64,000 bases of DNA, taken from NCBI GenBank assembly GCA_042408875.1, contig JBHOQS010000015.1, positions 186,001 to 250,000 on the forward strand, in the 5' to 3' direction. Below, one piece after another: positions 1-8,180 of the stretch; position 1 is the first letter of the stretch, and each line of letters begins with the position of its first letter. The stretch is from JBHOQS01 sp042408875. Lineage in GTDB: Bacteria > Chloroflexota > UBA11872 > JBHOQS01. Below the pieces are notes generated by a model. That model saw nothing but the letters and a program-made list of their open reading frames with translations. It was not told the origin of the DNA and searched no databases. The position numbers were made by a program, and so were the translations under genes.

Positions 1-1339
1 TGCCGGCCTCATGTACCTGTGCTGCGCCGGCAGGCAGCTCCTGCGGGGCCGGCAACGGGAAGGGCAGCGGCCCGGTGATCAGCCGCGCGCCGCGCTTGCG
101 CGTGAAGTAATGCCAGGCCCACTGGATCATCACCAGCAGCCTGTCATCATGCTCGATCAAGTTGGCGATGTGCACGAACACCCAGATCAGCCAGGCCGGG
201 AATCCGCTCAGATGGAGACGGCCGAAATCGGCCACTGCGGCGTTCCGGCCGATGACGGCCAGGCTGCCCCGGTCGCGGTAGCGGAATGGCGGGAGCACCC
301 TGCCCTGGAGCTGCGCCTTGATCCGCTCGGCCACGTACCGCCCCTGCTGGATCGCCACTGGCGCTACTCCCGGCAGCGGGCGGCCACCCTGGTGGAGGAA
401 CGCAGCCAGGTCCCCGATCACAAAGATCTCAGGATGGCCTGGTACGGTGAGGTCCGGCTGCACGAGCACGCGCCCGGCGCGGTCGAGCGGGCACCCTGTC
501 CGCCCGGCCAGCAGCTTCCCAAGCGGTGATGCCCGCATCCCGGCTGCCCACAAGATCGTCTTCGCCTGCACCTGCGTTGTGCGATCGCCGGTGCGGATCG
601 ACACCGTATCGCCCTGGATGTCCGTCACGAGCGAGCCGGTCTGGACGGTGACGCCCAGACGCGCCAGCGCAGCCGCGGCCTTCGTGGAAAGATCCGGCGG
701 ATAGGTGGGCAGTACTCGCTCCATGCCCTCGATGAGCAGGATGCGCGTCTGCTGCGTGTCGATGTGCCGGAAATCACGTGGCAGCGTGCCATGCGCCAGC
801 TCGCCCAGCGCGCCAGCTAGCTCGACCCCTGTCGGCCCGCCGCCCACGATGATGAAGGTCATCCAGGCTTGCCGTCGCACCGGATCGGGCTCCCATTCCG
901 CTGCCTCGTAGGCTAGCAGGATGCGCCGGCGGATCTCCAGCGCATCCTCGACGGACTTCAGGCCCGGGGCCACCTCGGCCCACTCCTCGTGCCCGAAGTA
1001 GTGGTGGCTTACCCCTGCCGCAAGCACCAGGGTGTCGTAGCGGAGCTGTCCGTTGCGCAGGATCAGGCGCCGTTCCGCCGGGTCAAGGTCCACTACCTCT
1101 GCTAGCAGGACCCGGATGTTGCGGTACGGGCTCAAGACGCCGCGCAGCGGCGAGGCGATGTCGCCCGGAGAGAGACCGCCGGTGGCCACCTGATAGAGCA
1201 GCGGCTGGAACAGGTGGTAGTTGCGCCGGTCAACCAGGGTCACGCGCACGGGCGCGTTCCCCAGCCGGCGGGCTGCATGCAGCCCGCCGAACCCTCCGCC
1301 GACGATCACGACGTGCGGGGCTGTGTCAGCAGCGTGCAT
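1..1339 (-). CDS. ndh: Type II NADH dehydrogenase (NDH-2), cut by window edge
   Basis: Single-subunit flavoprotein that passes electrons from NADH to quinone at the membrane without pumping protons. The reading frame starts at the ATG at 1339 and stays open to base 1, giving 446 residues, close to full family length. An N-terminal dinucleotide-binding motif VVIVGGGFGGLHAAR (about residues 10-24) and a second one, FIIVGGGPTGVELAGALGEL (about 160-180), bind FAD and NADH. The C-terminal part reads IWVFVHIANLIEHDDRLLV, the amphipathic membrane anchor typical of NDH-2. The stop codon lies outside the window. It is separated by 58 bp from the epimerase gene downstream of its start on the same strand. 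Family assignment is firm; quinone specificity is unknown. Confidence 0.93.
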   Translation of the reverse strand, partial: MHAADTAPHVVIVGGGFGGLHAARRLGNAPVRVTLVDRRNYHLFQPLLYQVATGGLSPGDIASPLRGVLSPYRNIRVLLAEVVDLDPAERRLILRNGQLRYDTLVLAAGVSHHYFGHEEWAEVAPGLKSVEDALEIRRRILLAYEAAEWEPDPVRRQAWMTFIIVGGGPTGVELAGALGELAHGTLPRDFRHIDTQQTRILLIEGMERVLPTYPPDLSTKAAAALARLGVTVQTGSLVTDIQGDTVSIRTGDRTTQVQAKTILWAAGMRASPLGKLLAGRTGCPLDRAGRVLVQPDLTVPGHPEIFVIGDLAAFLHQGGRPLPGVAPVAIQQGRYVAERIKAQLQGRVLPPFRYRDRGSLAVIGRNAAVADFGRLHLSGFPAWLIWVFVHIANLIEHDDRLLVMIQWAWHYFTRKRGARLITGPLPFPLPAPQELPAGAAQVHEAG

Positions 1340-1397
1340 CGTCCGGTATGCCATGGCTCATGCGTGACGACCGGCGCAGCTGCCGGCCAGATACGTC

Positions 1398-2156
1398 CTA
1401 GGACTCGAGCAAGCGCTGTGCCTCGGGCTGCCAGCCCAGGAGCCGGCGTGCCTTGGAGAGATTATGCATCTCTTCGTTCTCGTCCCCAGCGATGAAGATA
1501 GCATCGAACCGTCCGTGTCCAACCTGGACGGCCTCCAGGGCGCGCAGGTAGGCCCGCGCCAGGTCCTCTTCGTCAGTGACGTAGATGCGGTGGCCGCTCT
1601 CGAATGCGCGCGGCGTGCGCCGCTCCTCCAGCCACTGCGCGCGGGTGCGCGGCCCGGTGATACGCAGGGCGATGATGTTCATGTCGAACCAGCGGGCGAA
1701 GTACTGGCAGATCAGTTCGCCCAACCCCTTGGTCAGGCCATACACGCTCGGGGAGTCAAGCGGCACAAGCTCCTCGGCCGGGTACCAGGTGCGGTTGCGG
1801 TAGTGCACACTCATGGTGCTGGTGTGCACGCCGCGTTTGATCCCCATGCTTTGCGCTGTGTAAAGCAGCAAATGCAGGCCCTTGGTATTGACCTCGTAGT
1901 TATCGATGATGACCGGAATTGACTGCTCAGTTGAACTTCCGCCCTGCCCGCTCTTCATCACCAGGTTGATGAAGCTGTCCATTCCTTCCAGCGCCCGGCG
2001 GAGGTCGTCCGGGTTCGTGATCGAGCCCTCAACGTACTCGAGATCGGGATACCGGGGCGGACGCAGGTCCAGCACGCGCAGCTCATGCTCCTTCCGCAGA
2101 TAGGGCGTGATAAACGTCCCAACATGTCCTGAGCCACCGACCAGCAAGACTCGCAT
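1398..2156 (-). CDS. NAD-dependent epimerase/dehydratase (short-chain, extended type)
   Basis: Predicted sugar-nucleotide or small-molecule oxidoreductase of the extended SDR superfamily, 252 residues. The N-terminus MRVLLVGGSGHVGTFI carries the Gly-rich NAD-binding loop. The catalytic Tyr and Lys are in SVYGLTKGLGE (about residue 140). The ATG at 2156 was chosen because GGAGG lies 8 nt upstream and the Rossmann fold begins directly after it; longer in-frame extensions have no fold signature. It is divergent from the aldo/keto reductase genes, with a 236-bp shared upstream region. The substrate cannot be told from sequence. Confidence 0.82.
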   Translation of the reverse strand: MRVLLVGGSGHVGTFITPYLRKEHELRVLDLRPPRYPDLEYVEGSITNPDDLRRALEGMDSFINLVMKSGQGGSSTEQSIPVIIDNYEVNTKGLHLLLYTAQSMGIKRGVHTSTMSVHYRNRTWYPAEELVPLDSPSVYGLTKGLGELICQYFARWFDMNIIALRITGPRTRAQWLEERRTPRAFESGHRIYVTDEEDLARAYLRALEAVQVGHGRFDAIFIAGDENEEMHNLSKARRLLGWQPEAQRLLES

Positions 2157-2392
2157 GGCTTGACCCTCCAGGCCGGCTGTCGTGCCGCCGGCCGCGGGCA
2201 TGGTATGCTCCTGCCTGCGCTGGAGTCAAGCTGGCGTCTTACAGACGCGCTGGCCTGGTCGTGGTACACTGGGCACAGGCACGCGTGGGCAGGCCAGAGG
2301 GCGCGATGGCCCGGCGCACGCCGGCAGCGCTGCATGCTACACCTGCCGTGCCAGGGAGACGGCCGCGACTGTCTCACGGAGGGAGAGAGCAT

Positions 2393-3265
2393 ATGCAATA
2401 CCGCGAGCTTGGACGGACTGGCCAGCGACTGTCGGTCATCGGCTTCGGCGGCATCCTGGTGGTTGGCCACCCCCAGGAGGAGGCCAACCGGATGGTGGCG
2501 TCGGCGGTGGACCGCGGGGTGACCTACTTCGACGTGGCGCCAAGCTACGGCGACGGGGAAGCCGAGGAGAAGCTTGGCCCGGCCCTTCGGCCATACCGGC
2601 AGAACGCTTTCCTAGCGTGCAAGACGGCGAAGCGCGATGCCGCCGGGGCGCAGGAGGAGCTCGAGCAGTCGCTCCGCCGCCTGCGCACAGATCACTTCGA
2701 CCTGTACCAGCTCCACGCGATGACCACGCTGGAGGACGTGGAGCGAGTCTTTGCGCCGGGCGGCGCGATGGAGGTATTCCTGAAAGCGCGAGAACAGGGC
2801 AAGACCCGCTTCATCGGTTTCAGTGCCCACTCCGTTGAGGCGGCGGTCGCGCTGCTGGAGCGCTTCCCCTTCGACTCCGTGCTCTTCCCGTTCAACTTCG
2901 CCAGCTACCTGCGCGGGAACTTCGGCCCTCAGGTCGTCGAGGCGGCGCAGCGCGCCGGTGCCGGCTTGCTGGCGCTCAAAGGCATGGCGCGCACGCGCTG
3001 GCCTGAAGGCATGACTCGCGAGCAGCGTCCCTGGAGAAAATGCTGGTACGAGCCGATCACGGACGAGCAGATCGCGGAGCTGGCGCTGCGCTTCACGCTC
3101 TCGCTGCCGGTGACGGCGGCGATCCCGCCGGGCCATATCGAGTTGTGGGAGATGGCGCTGCGTGTGGCGCAGGACCCGCGCCCGCTCACGGTGGACGAGG
3201 AGCGCCGCGTTCGCGAGCTGGCGATGCAGACCGAGCCGCTCTTCCGGCTGGCAGCCGCAGCATAA
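2393..3265 (+). CDS. Aldo/keto reductase family protein (first of pair)
   Basis: NAD(P)H-dependent TIM-barrel oxidoreductase, 290 residues. The catalytic tetrad is visible: Asp and Tyr in YFDVAPSYGDGEAEEKLG (about residues 44-61), Lys in FLACKTAKRD and His in DLYQLHAMTT. The ATG at 2393 is preceded by GGAGGGAGAG. The gene is followed after 48 bp by a second, diverged aldo/keto reductase in the same direction, so the two probably form an operon from a duplication. The substrate is unknown; the family often acts on sugars or small aldehydes. Confidence 0.86.
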   Translation: MQYRELGRTGQRLSVIGFGGILVVGHPQEEANRMVASAVDRGVTYFDVAPSYGDGEAEEKLGPALRPYRQNAFLACKTAKRDAAGAQEELEQSLRRLRTDHFDLYQLHAMTTLEDVERVFAPGGAMEVFLKAREQGKTRFIGFSAHSVEAAVALLERFPFDSVLFPFNFASYLRGNFGPQVVEAAQRAGAGLLALKGMARTRWPEGMTREQRPWRKCWYEPITDEQIAELALRFTLSLPVTAAIPPGHIELWEMALRVAQDPRPLTVDEERRVRELAMQTEPLFRLAAAA

Positions 3266-3313
3266 CCCTGCCCCGTGCGGGTGTGCTGGGGCACAGGCTC
3301 TGGAGCACTGGCT

Positions 3314-4303
3314 ATGGAACTTCGACCATTAGGGCGCACTGGCTTGCAGGTCTCGGCGCTGGGCTTCGGCTGCGGCTCTATCGGTGGGCTGATGGTACGT
3401 GGTGATCCAGCAGAGCAGCGCCGTGCCATCGAGCTCGCCATCGATGGCGGCATTTGCTACTTCGATACCGCGCCAAGCTACGGCGACGGACGTTCAGAGG
3501 AGAACCTGGGGCGTGTGCTCAGCGAGCTGGGCGCGCAGGCAGTTGGGGTCGTGGTGGGCACCAAGGTTCGCCTTGACCCTGCGCAGGCCGGCGATACGGC
3601 ACGTGCGACGCGCGCTCTTCGCGAGTCTATAGAGGCTAGCCTGCGCCGGCTGCGGCGTGAGCGTGTCCACGTGCTCCAGCTCCACAATCGTATTGCCCAG
3701 GCAGGCGGCAACGGCGGGCTCACGCCGGAGCAGGTGCTCGGTCCGGTGGTCGAGGGCCTACTGGCGGTCCAGCGCGCCGGGCTAGCCGAGCATATCGGTA
3801 TCACGGCGACCGGCGATCCAGGCGCAGTCCGCCGGGTCATCGAGGCAGGCATTGCCGAGACGGCGCAGGTTTTCTTCAATGTCCTGCACCCCAGCGCTGG
3901 CTGGCCCGGCTACGCTGATCCGGGCGGGCCTGATTACAGCGGCCTGATCGACCTTGCTGCCGCCCGCGGCACTGGCGTACTGGTCATTCGCCCGCTCGCT
4001 GCCGGCGCCTTGGCCGCGTCCGGGGCGCGCCATCCGAACGCCGGCCCGCCAGGTGGCATCGCTGGCGAGCGCTACGCCGACGACCTGGCCCGGGCGCGCC
4101 GGTTGCAGGCGCTTGCTGTTGAGCTCGGCCTTGAAGGCCCGGTAGAACTGGCGCTGCGCTTCGCCTGGTCAAAGCCTGGCGTCTCGACCGTGCTCGTCGG
4201 CTTCTCCGACGCGGCGCAGGTCGCTGACGCCCTGCGCTGGGCTGAGCGCGGCCCGCTGCCGGCCAGCGCCGTCGAGCGTATCCTGGCCCTGCGCAGCGCC
4301 TGA
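3314..4303 (+). CDS. Aldo/keto reductase family protein (second of pair)
   Basis: Aldo/keto reductase of 329 residues. It starts MELRPLGRTGLQVSALGFGC, has the Asp/Tyr motif in YFDTAPSYGDGRSEENLG, Lys in VVVGTKVRLD and His in HVLQLHNRI, so the full catalytic tetrad is present. The ATG at 3314 aligns with the start of the neighbouring paralogue; GGAG lies 8 nt before it. It lies 48 bp after the first aldo/keto reductase and 118 bp before the AAA+ ATPase start. Similar overall design to the upstream gene, with a longer central region, suggests duplication followed by divergence in substrate. Confidence 0.86.
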   Translation: MELRPLGRTGLQVSALGFGCGSIGGLMVRGDPAEQRRAIELAIDGGICYFDTAPSYGDGRSEENLGRVLSELGAQAVGVVVGTKVRLDPAQAGDTARATRALRESIEASLRRLRRERVHVLQLHNRIAQAGGNGGLTPEQVLGPVVEGLLAVQRAGLAEHIGITATGDPGAVRRVIEAGIAETAQVFFNVLHPSAGWPGYADPGGPDYSGLIDLAAARGTGVLVIRPLAAGALAASGARHPNAGPPGGIAGERYADDLARARRLQALAVELGLEGPVELALRFAWSKPGVSTVLVGFSDAAQVADALRWAERGPLPASAVERILALRSA

Positions 4304-4421
4304 GCGGGCCTTGGCGCCGGCCTGGCGCACTTCCTGTTATACTTTCCCGGGAGGACGTCGCCGCGGTGTGCAGGGCGGTGACGCTATCGTTATTACTCTG
4401 GAGCATGAGGTTAGAAGGCGG

Positions 4422-5384
4422 ATGGTAGCACCAGTGACGGCGGCGACCGAGCGCGATGGCCGCCCGACAGTCGCCGAGACGCAGGAGTTTACGTCAATCG
4501 ACGCGCTGCAGCAAGCGCTGGCCGAGCAGGCGTACATCGCCGATCGTGGCCTGGCCACGGCCCTGTACCTGGCGCTGAAGCTGCAGAAGCCGCTCCTCCT
4601 GGAGGGCGAGGCCGGCGTGGGCAAGACCGAGGTGGCCCGCGTCCTGGCGCGCATCCTGGAGGCGCCGCTCATCCGGCTCCAGTGCTATGAAGGCCTGGAC
4701 ATCAACAGCGCCGCGTATGAATGGAACTATTCGAAGCAGATGCTGCACATCCGCCTGCTGGAGGCTGCAGGTGAGACACGTGCCCATGCACTGCAGGACC
4801 TCTTCAGCGCCGAGTTCCTGGTGGCGCGCCCGTTGCTCCAGGCCATCACCTGCGATCGCCGCGCCGTGCTACTGATCGATGAGATTGACCGCGCCGATGC
4901 TGAGTTCGAGGCATTCCTCTTGGAGGTGCTGGCCGAGTTTCAGATCACCGTCCCGGAGTTGGGCACCATCAAGGCCAAGTATCCGCCCGCAGTGATCATC
5001 ACCTCGAACCGCACGCGCGAGCTGCACGACGCGCTCAAGCGCCGCTGTCTGTACCACTGGATCGACTATCCGTCGCTAGAAAAAGAGCTGGAGATCGTGC
5101 TCACCAAGGTGCCCCAGGCGCCGGCGACGCTGGCCGAGCAGATCTGCCGCTTTGTGCAGCGCTTGCGCCGTATGGAGCTGTATAAGGTGCCCGGTGTAGC
5201 GGAAACGCTCGACTGGGCCTCGGCCCTGGTGGCGCTGGAGCGCGAGCAGCTCACCGAGGCAGATGTGGCCGATACAATCGGCTGCCTGCTGAAGAACCAG
5301 GAAGACGTAGTCGAAGTGCTGCGTAGCGAGACACTGCTGGAGCTGCTGCGCCAGTCTCAGCAGGAGGGCCCCTGCGAGCTGTGA
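4422..5384 (+). CDS. MoxR-type AAA+ ATPase (CoxD-like)
   Basis: ATP-driven chaperone-like ATPase of the MoxR branch, 320 residues. The Walker A motif is GEAGVGKTEVA (about residues 62-72) and Walker B is LLIDEIDRAD. The C-terminal lid helices follow. The ATG at 4422 has a weak, close AGAAGGCGG ribosome site, so the start is less certain. Its stop overlaps the start of the VWA gene by 4 bases (GTGA), implying translational coupling. MoxR-VWA pairs remodel metalloenzymes; in CO dehydrogenase clusters they are CoxD and CoxE. No cox structural genes lie in this window, so the client is unknown. A second, different MoxR lies at 53592-54566. Confidence 0.85.
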   Translation: MVAPVTAATERDGRPTVAETQEFTSIDALQQALAEQAYIADRGLATALYLALKLQKPLLLEGEAGVGKTEVARVLARILEAPLIRLQCYEGLDINSAAYEWNYSKQMLHIRLLEAAGETRAHALQDLFSAEFLVARPLLQAITCDRRAVLLIDEIDRADAEFEAFLLEVLAEFQITVPELGTIKAKYPPAVIITSNRTRELHDALKRRCLYHWIDYPSLEKELEIVLTKVPQAPATLAEQICRFVQRLRRMELYKVPGVAETLDWASALVALEREQLTEADVADTIGCLLKNQEDVVEVLRSETLLELLRQSQQEGPCEL

Positions 5385-6850
5385 GCGTGCCATCCCTCCC
5401 GCCAGGTGCTCCTGGCGCCGAACCGCGCCTTGTCCTTCCTCCTGGTGGAGATCGCGCCCTCTTGCGGCACTTGCTGACGTTCGGCCGAGTCCTGCGCAGC
5501 TACGGTGTGCCGGTCGTGCCGGCGAAGCTGATCGACCTGGCGCAGGCGGTACAGTTCATCGATGTCACCGACCGCGAGCAGTTCTACTATGCCGCGCGCG
5601 TGGCCCTGGTCACTCACCGCGACGACCTCCCGCGCTTCGACGCCGCCTTCGAGCACTTCTGGCTGCGCTATGTGCAGCTGCCTGGGCCGCCCCAGCTCCC
5701 CCAGCAGCCGCCGCAGCAGGAGACCAGGGACACCACGACGCAGCCGCCGCGGCGCGACCCCATCCTGCGCCAGGTGGAGGAGCTCCAGGAGCGCGACGAC
5801 GGCCGGGATGACGCCGAGAAGGGCGCCAGACCCGATCCTGAGGAGCTGCTGAGCTACTCGGCGGCCGAGACGCTGCGGCAGAAAGACTTCGCTCGCTACG
5901 AGCCGCACGAGATCGAACAGGCGCGCCGGCTGCTTCAGCTGCTGCGCTGGTCGATCGCCGAGCGCCGCTCGCGCCGGCTTGTCCCGTCCCGTCGCGGCCG
6001 CCACCTGGACCTGCGTCGCTCGGTGCGCCATTCGTTTCGCCACGGCGGTGAAGTGCTGCGCTGGCGCCACAAGCAGGCGAAGACCAAGCCGCGGCCGCTG
6101 GTGCTGATCTGCGACATCTCCGGCTCAATGGACCGCTACTCGCGGCTGCTGCTGCATTTTATCCACACGGTGCGGCAGGGGCTGGAGAACGTCGAGGCGT
6201 TCACCTTTGCCACGCGGCTCACGCGCATTACCCCGCTGCTGCGCACCCGCCAGGTGAACGAGGCGATCGACCGCGTGAGCAAAGAGGTCAAGGACTGGGC
6301 CGGGGGCACGCGCATTGGCCAGGCGCTCCAGACCTTCAACGTGCACTGGGCGCGCCGGGTGATGGGCCACGGGGCTATCGTGATCATCATCAGCGATGGC
6401 TGGGATCGCGGTGATGTGGACCTGCTGCGGCGGGAGATAGAGCACCTCCAGCGCATGTCCCACCGGCTGATCTGGCTGAACCCGCTGCTGGGCAGCCCGA
6501 CCTACCAGCCGCTGACCAAGGGCATGGTCGCGGCGCTGCCGTATGTGGATGACTTCCTGCCAGTGCACAACTTGGAGAGCCTGGAGCGCCTGGCCGAAGA
6601 GCTGCGCCGCGTGCGGGACCGCCGTCCGGAGCGCCGCCAGCATCCCGTCCTGCCACCAGCGATCCCTCAGCAGCGCGCTCCTTCGCCAGCGCAGCGGGCA
6701 GTATCCTCGCCTGCCGGACGTGCACAGCCCCGCGCGACGCCATCACTGCGCCGGGCTGCGCCCCAGCAGGCTGGCCGGCGCGCTGCCTCTCTCATGGACC
6801 CCATGTACGGCCACGTCGAGCGGCACATCATCCCGCTGACGGGGCAGTAG
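5381..6850 (+). CDS. VWA-domain protein, CoxE-like
   Basis: Partner of the preceding MoxR ATPase, 489 residues. A von Willebrand A domain occupies roughly residues 235-420, with a metal-ion adhesion motif DISGSM at 245-250 (D-x-S-x-S intact). The first 230 residues are helical and charged, as in CoxE proteins, with a Pro/Gln-rich stretch at about 102-125. The C-terminal tail (about 420-475) is rich in Arg, Pro and Ala and looks disordered. The start is GTG at 5381, overlapping the ATPase stop by 4 bases; AGGAGG lies about 12 nt upstream. No signal peptide, so it acts in the cytoplasm. Confidence 0.86.
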   Translation: MSVPSLPPGAPGAEPRLVLPPGGDRALLRHLLTFGRVLRSYGVPVVPAKLIDLAQAVQFIDVTDREQFYYAARVALVTHRDDLPRFDAAFEHFWLRYVQLPGPPQLPQQPPQQETRDTTTQPPRRDPILRQVEELQERDDGRDDAEKGARPDPEELLSYSAAETLRQKDFARYEPHEIEQARRLLQLLRWSIAERRSRRLVPSRRGRHLDLRRSVRHSFRHGGEVLRWRHKQAKTKPRPLVLICDISGSMDRYSRLLLHFIHTVRQGLENVEAFTFATRLTRITPLLRTRQVNEAIDRVSKEVKDWAGGTRIGQALQTFNVHWARRVMGHGAIVIIISDGWDRGDVDLLRREIEHLQRMSHRLIWLNPLLGSPTYQPLTKGMVAALPYVDDFLPVHNLESLERLAEELRRVRDRRPERRQHPVLPPAIPQQRAPSPAQRAVSSPAGRAQPRATPSLRRAAPQQAGRRAASLMDPMYGHVERHIIPLTGQ

Positions 6851-6935
6851 CGGCCTCGCCGGGAACGTGCGCTTCCTGCAGGCGTACAACGGTGCGCTAT
6901 TCACACCTCGCGGCCGGTCCGTCCGCGACTTGAGC

Positions 6936-7985
6936 TTACATGAATAGCTTGACCAGCTTGAGCGCGCCCTGATCCCAGGCGATGCGGTGGGTGACGCCCG
7001 TGCCGTACTCCAGCTCATGCTTGTGGTCGAGATACCACTGGTACGAGCGGATCAGCGCCTCCGCGTTGGAGTACTTCGGCTGCCAGCCCAGCTTTTGCTC
7101 GATCCGCTCGGTGGACACGAAGCTATCCTTGTCGGCGGTGCCGTACACCCACTTGTAGAGCGGCGACAGCTTGAGCTGCTCCAGCACGGCTAGCACCGGC
7201 TTCACCAGCCACGCCGGGGTGGGCATGACCCGCGCGCCGGTGCCCGCGTAGGCACACATGGCGCCCACGTCCTCTCGCACTGTGCCGAAGCGCTTGGCTC
7301 CCACATTGAACGTATCGTTGGCCTGCTCAGGTGGACAAGTGGCCGCCAGATAGATAGCGTGCACCAGGTCCTCGACCTCCAGGAGCTGGTAGCGGTTGTT
7401 ACCTGAGCCGATGATCGGGATACGCTTGCCACTCTCCACCCAGTCGTACAAGATCTGGAACACGCCCAGCCTGCCGGTACCGATAAAGGTCTTGGGCCGG
7501 ATGATAGGCACCACCATGCCCTTCGCGCGGGCCTCCCGGCAGAGTTCCTCGGCCCGGATTTTGCTTCTGCCGTACGGGCCGACTCCGCTCAACGGATCGT
7601 CCTCGTAGAGCGGGTGATGCTCCGGGACGCCGTAGACAGCAGTTGAGGAGATAAAGACTACACGATCAACCCTCTGCCGGCGCGCCGCGCTGAGCACGTT
7701 GCCCATACCCGTGATGTTAATCTCATAAATGTCTCGCGCCGGCCACAAGGGCAGAGCCGCGGCAGCGTGGATCACTATGTCGGCCCCAGTAAGAATCCGC
7801 TCCATCGCCGCGAAGTCACGCACATCGCCGCGCTCCCAGGTCACCCGGCCCGGCCCGGCTCTGGCGTAATCCTCGGGGTGGAACTCGGCGATATCGACCA
7901 GGTGGACATCGACCCCGCGCGCACTCAGAAGGCGGGCCAGGTGGTAGCCGAGAAAGCCGGCCCCGCCGGTGACGACAAGCTTCAT
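6936..7985 (-). CDS. NAD-dependent epimerase/dehydratase, sterol-dehydrogenase-like
   Basis: Extended SDR protein of 349 residues. It begins MKLVVTGGAGFLGYHLARLL with the NAD-binding loop TGGAGFLG, and has FISSTAVYG followed by GPYGRSKIRAEELC carrying the catalytic Tyr and Lys. The C-terminal third reads WQPKYSNAEALIRSYQWYLD, typical of UDP-sugar or 3-beta-hydroxysteroid type family members. It lies downstream of lon on the same strand after a 195-bp gap that contains three direct repeats (8017-8062), so it probably has its own promoter. The substrate is not readable. Confidence 0.85.
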   Translation of the reverse strand: MKLVVTGGAGFLGYHLARLLSARGVDVHLVDIAEFHPEDYARAGPGRVTWERGDVRDFAAMERILTGADIVIHAAAALPLWPARDIYEINITGMGNVLSAARRQRVDRVVFISSTAVYGVPEHHPLYEDDPLSGVGPYGRSKIRAEELCREARAKGMVVPIIRPKTFIGTGRLGVFQILYDWVESGKRIPIIGSGNNRYQLLEVEDLVHAIYLAATCPPEQANDTFNVGAKRFGTVREDVGAMCAYAGTGARVMPTPAWLVKPVLAVLEQLKLSPLYKWVYGTADKDSFVSTERIEQKLGWQPKYSNAEALIRSYQWYLDHKHELEYGTGVTHRIAWDQGALKLVKLFM

Positions 7986-8016
7986 CGGTGCTAGTGTGGC
8001 TCCCTTACCCTCTATG

Positions 8017-8062
8017 TTTCAGGCCCTTGTAATTCCAGGCCGTGGTATTTCAGCCCATTGTA
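8017..8062 (-). repeat. Three near-tandem 15-bp direct repeats upstream of the epimerase
   Basis: On the + strand the units are TTTCAGGCCCTTGTA (8017-8031), TTCCAGGCCGTGGTA (8033-8047) and TTTCAGCCCATTGTA (8048-8062), a spacing of 16 and 15 bp. They lie 32-77 bp before the ATG of the epimerase gene, where a promoter or operator would be. Three phased copies suggest a protein-binding array, but no regulator is identified. Confidence 0.5.
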
Positions 8063-8180
8063 CACCGGCCCTGGCTGCCGGCCCATGGGAAGGTAAGAAA
8101 GTACAAGCAATACGGTCCGAGGCACACACTGAGGGGGAGCGCCAAACGGCGCAGCCGGGGGGCGCAGGGGCACAGGCCAT

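Noticed and set aside
5381..5384. 4-bp overlap of MoxR and VWA genes as a programmed frameshift
   Set aside because: GTGA overlap is an ordinary translational coupling with both frames complete.
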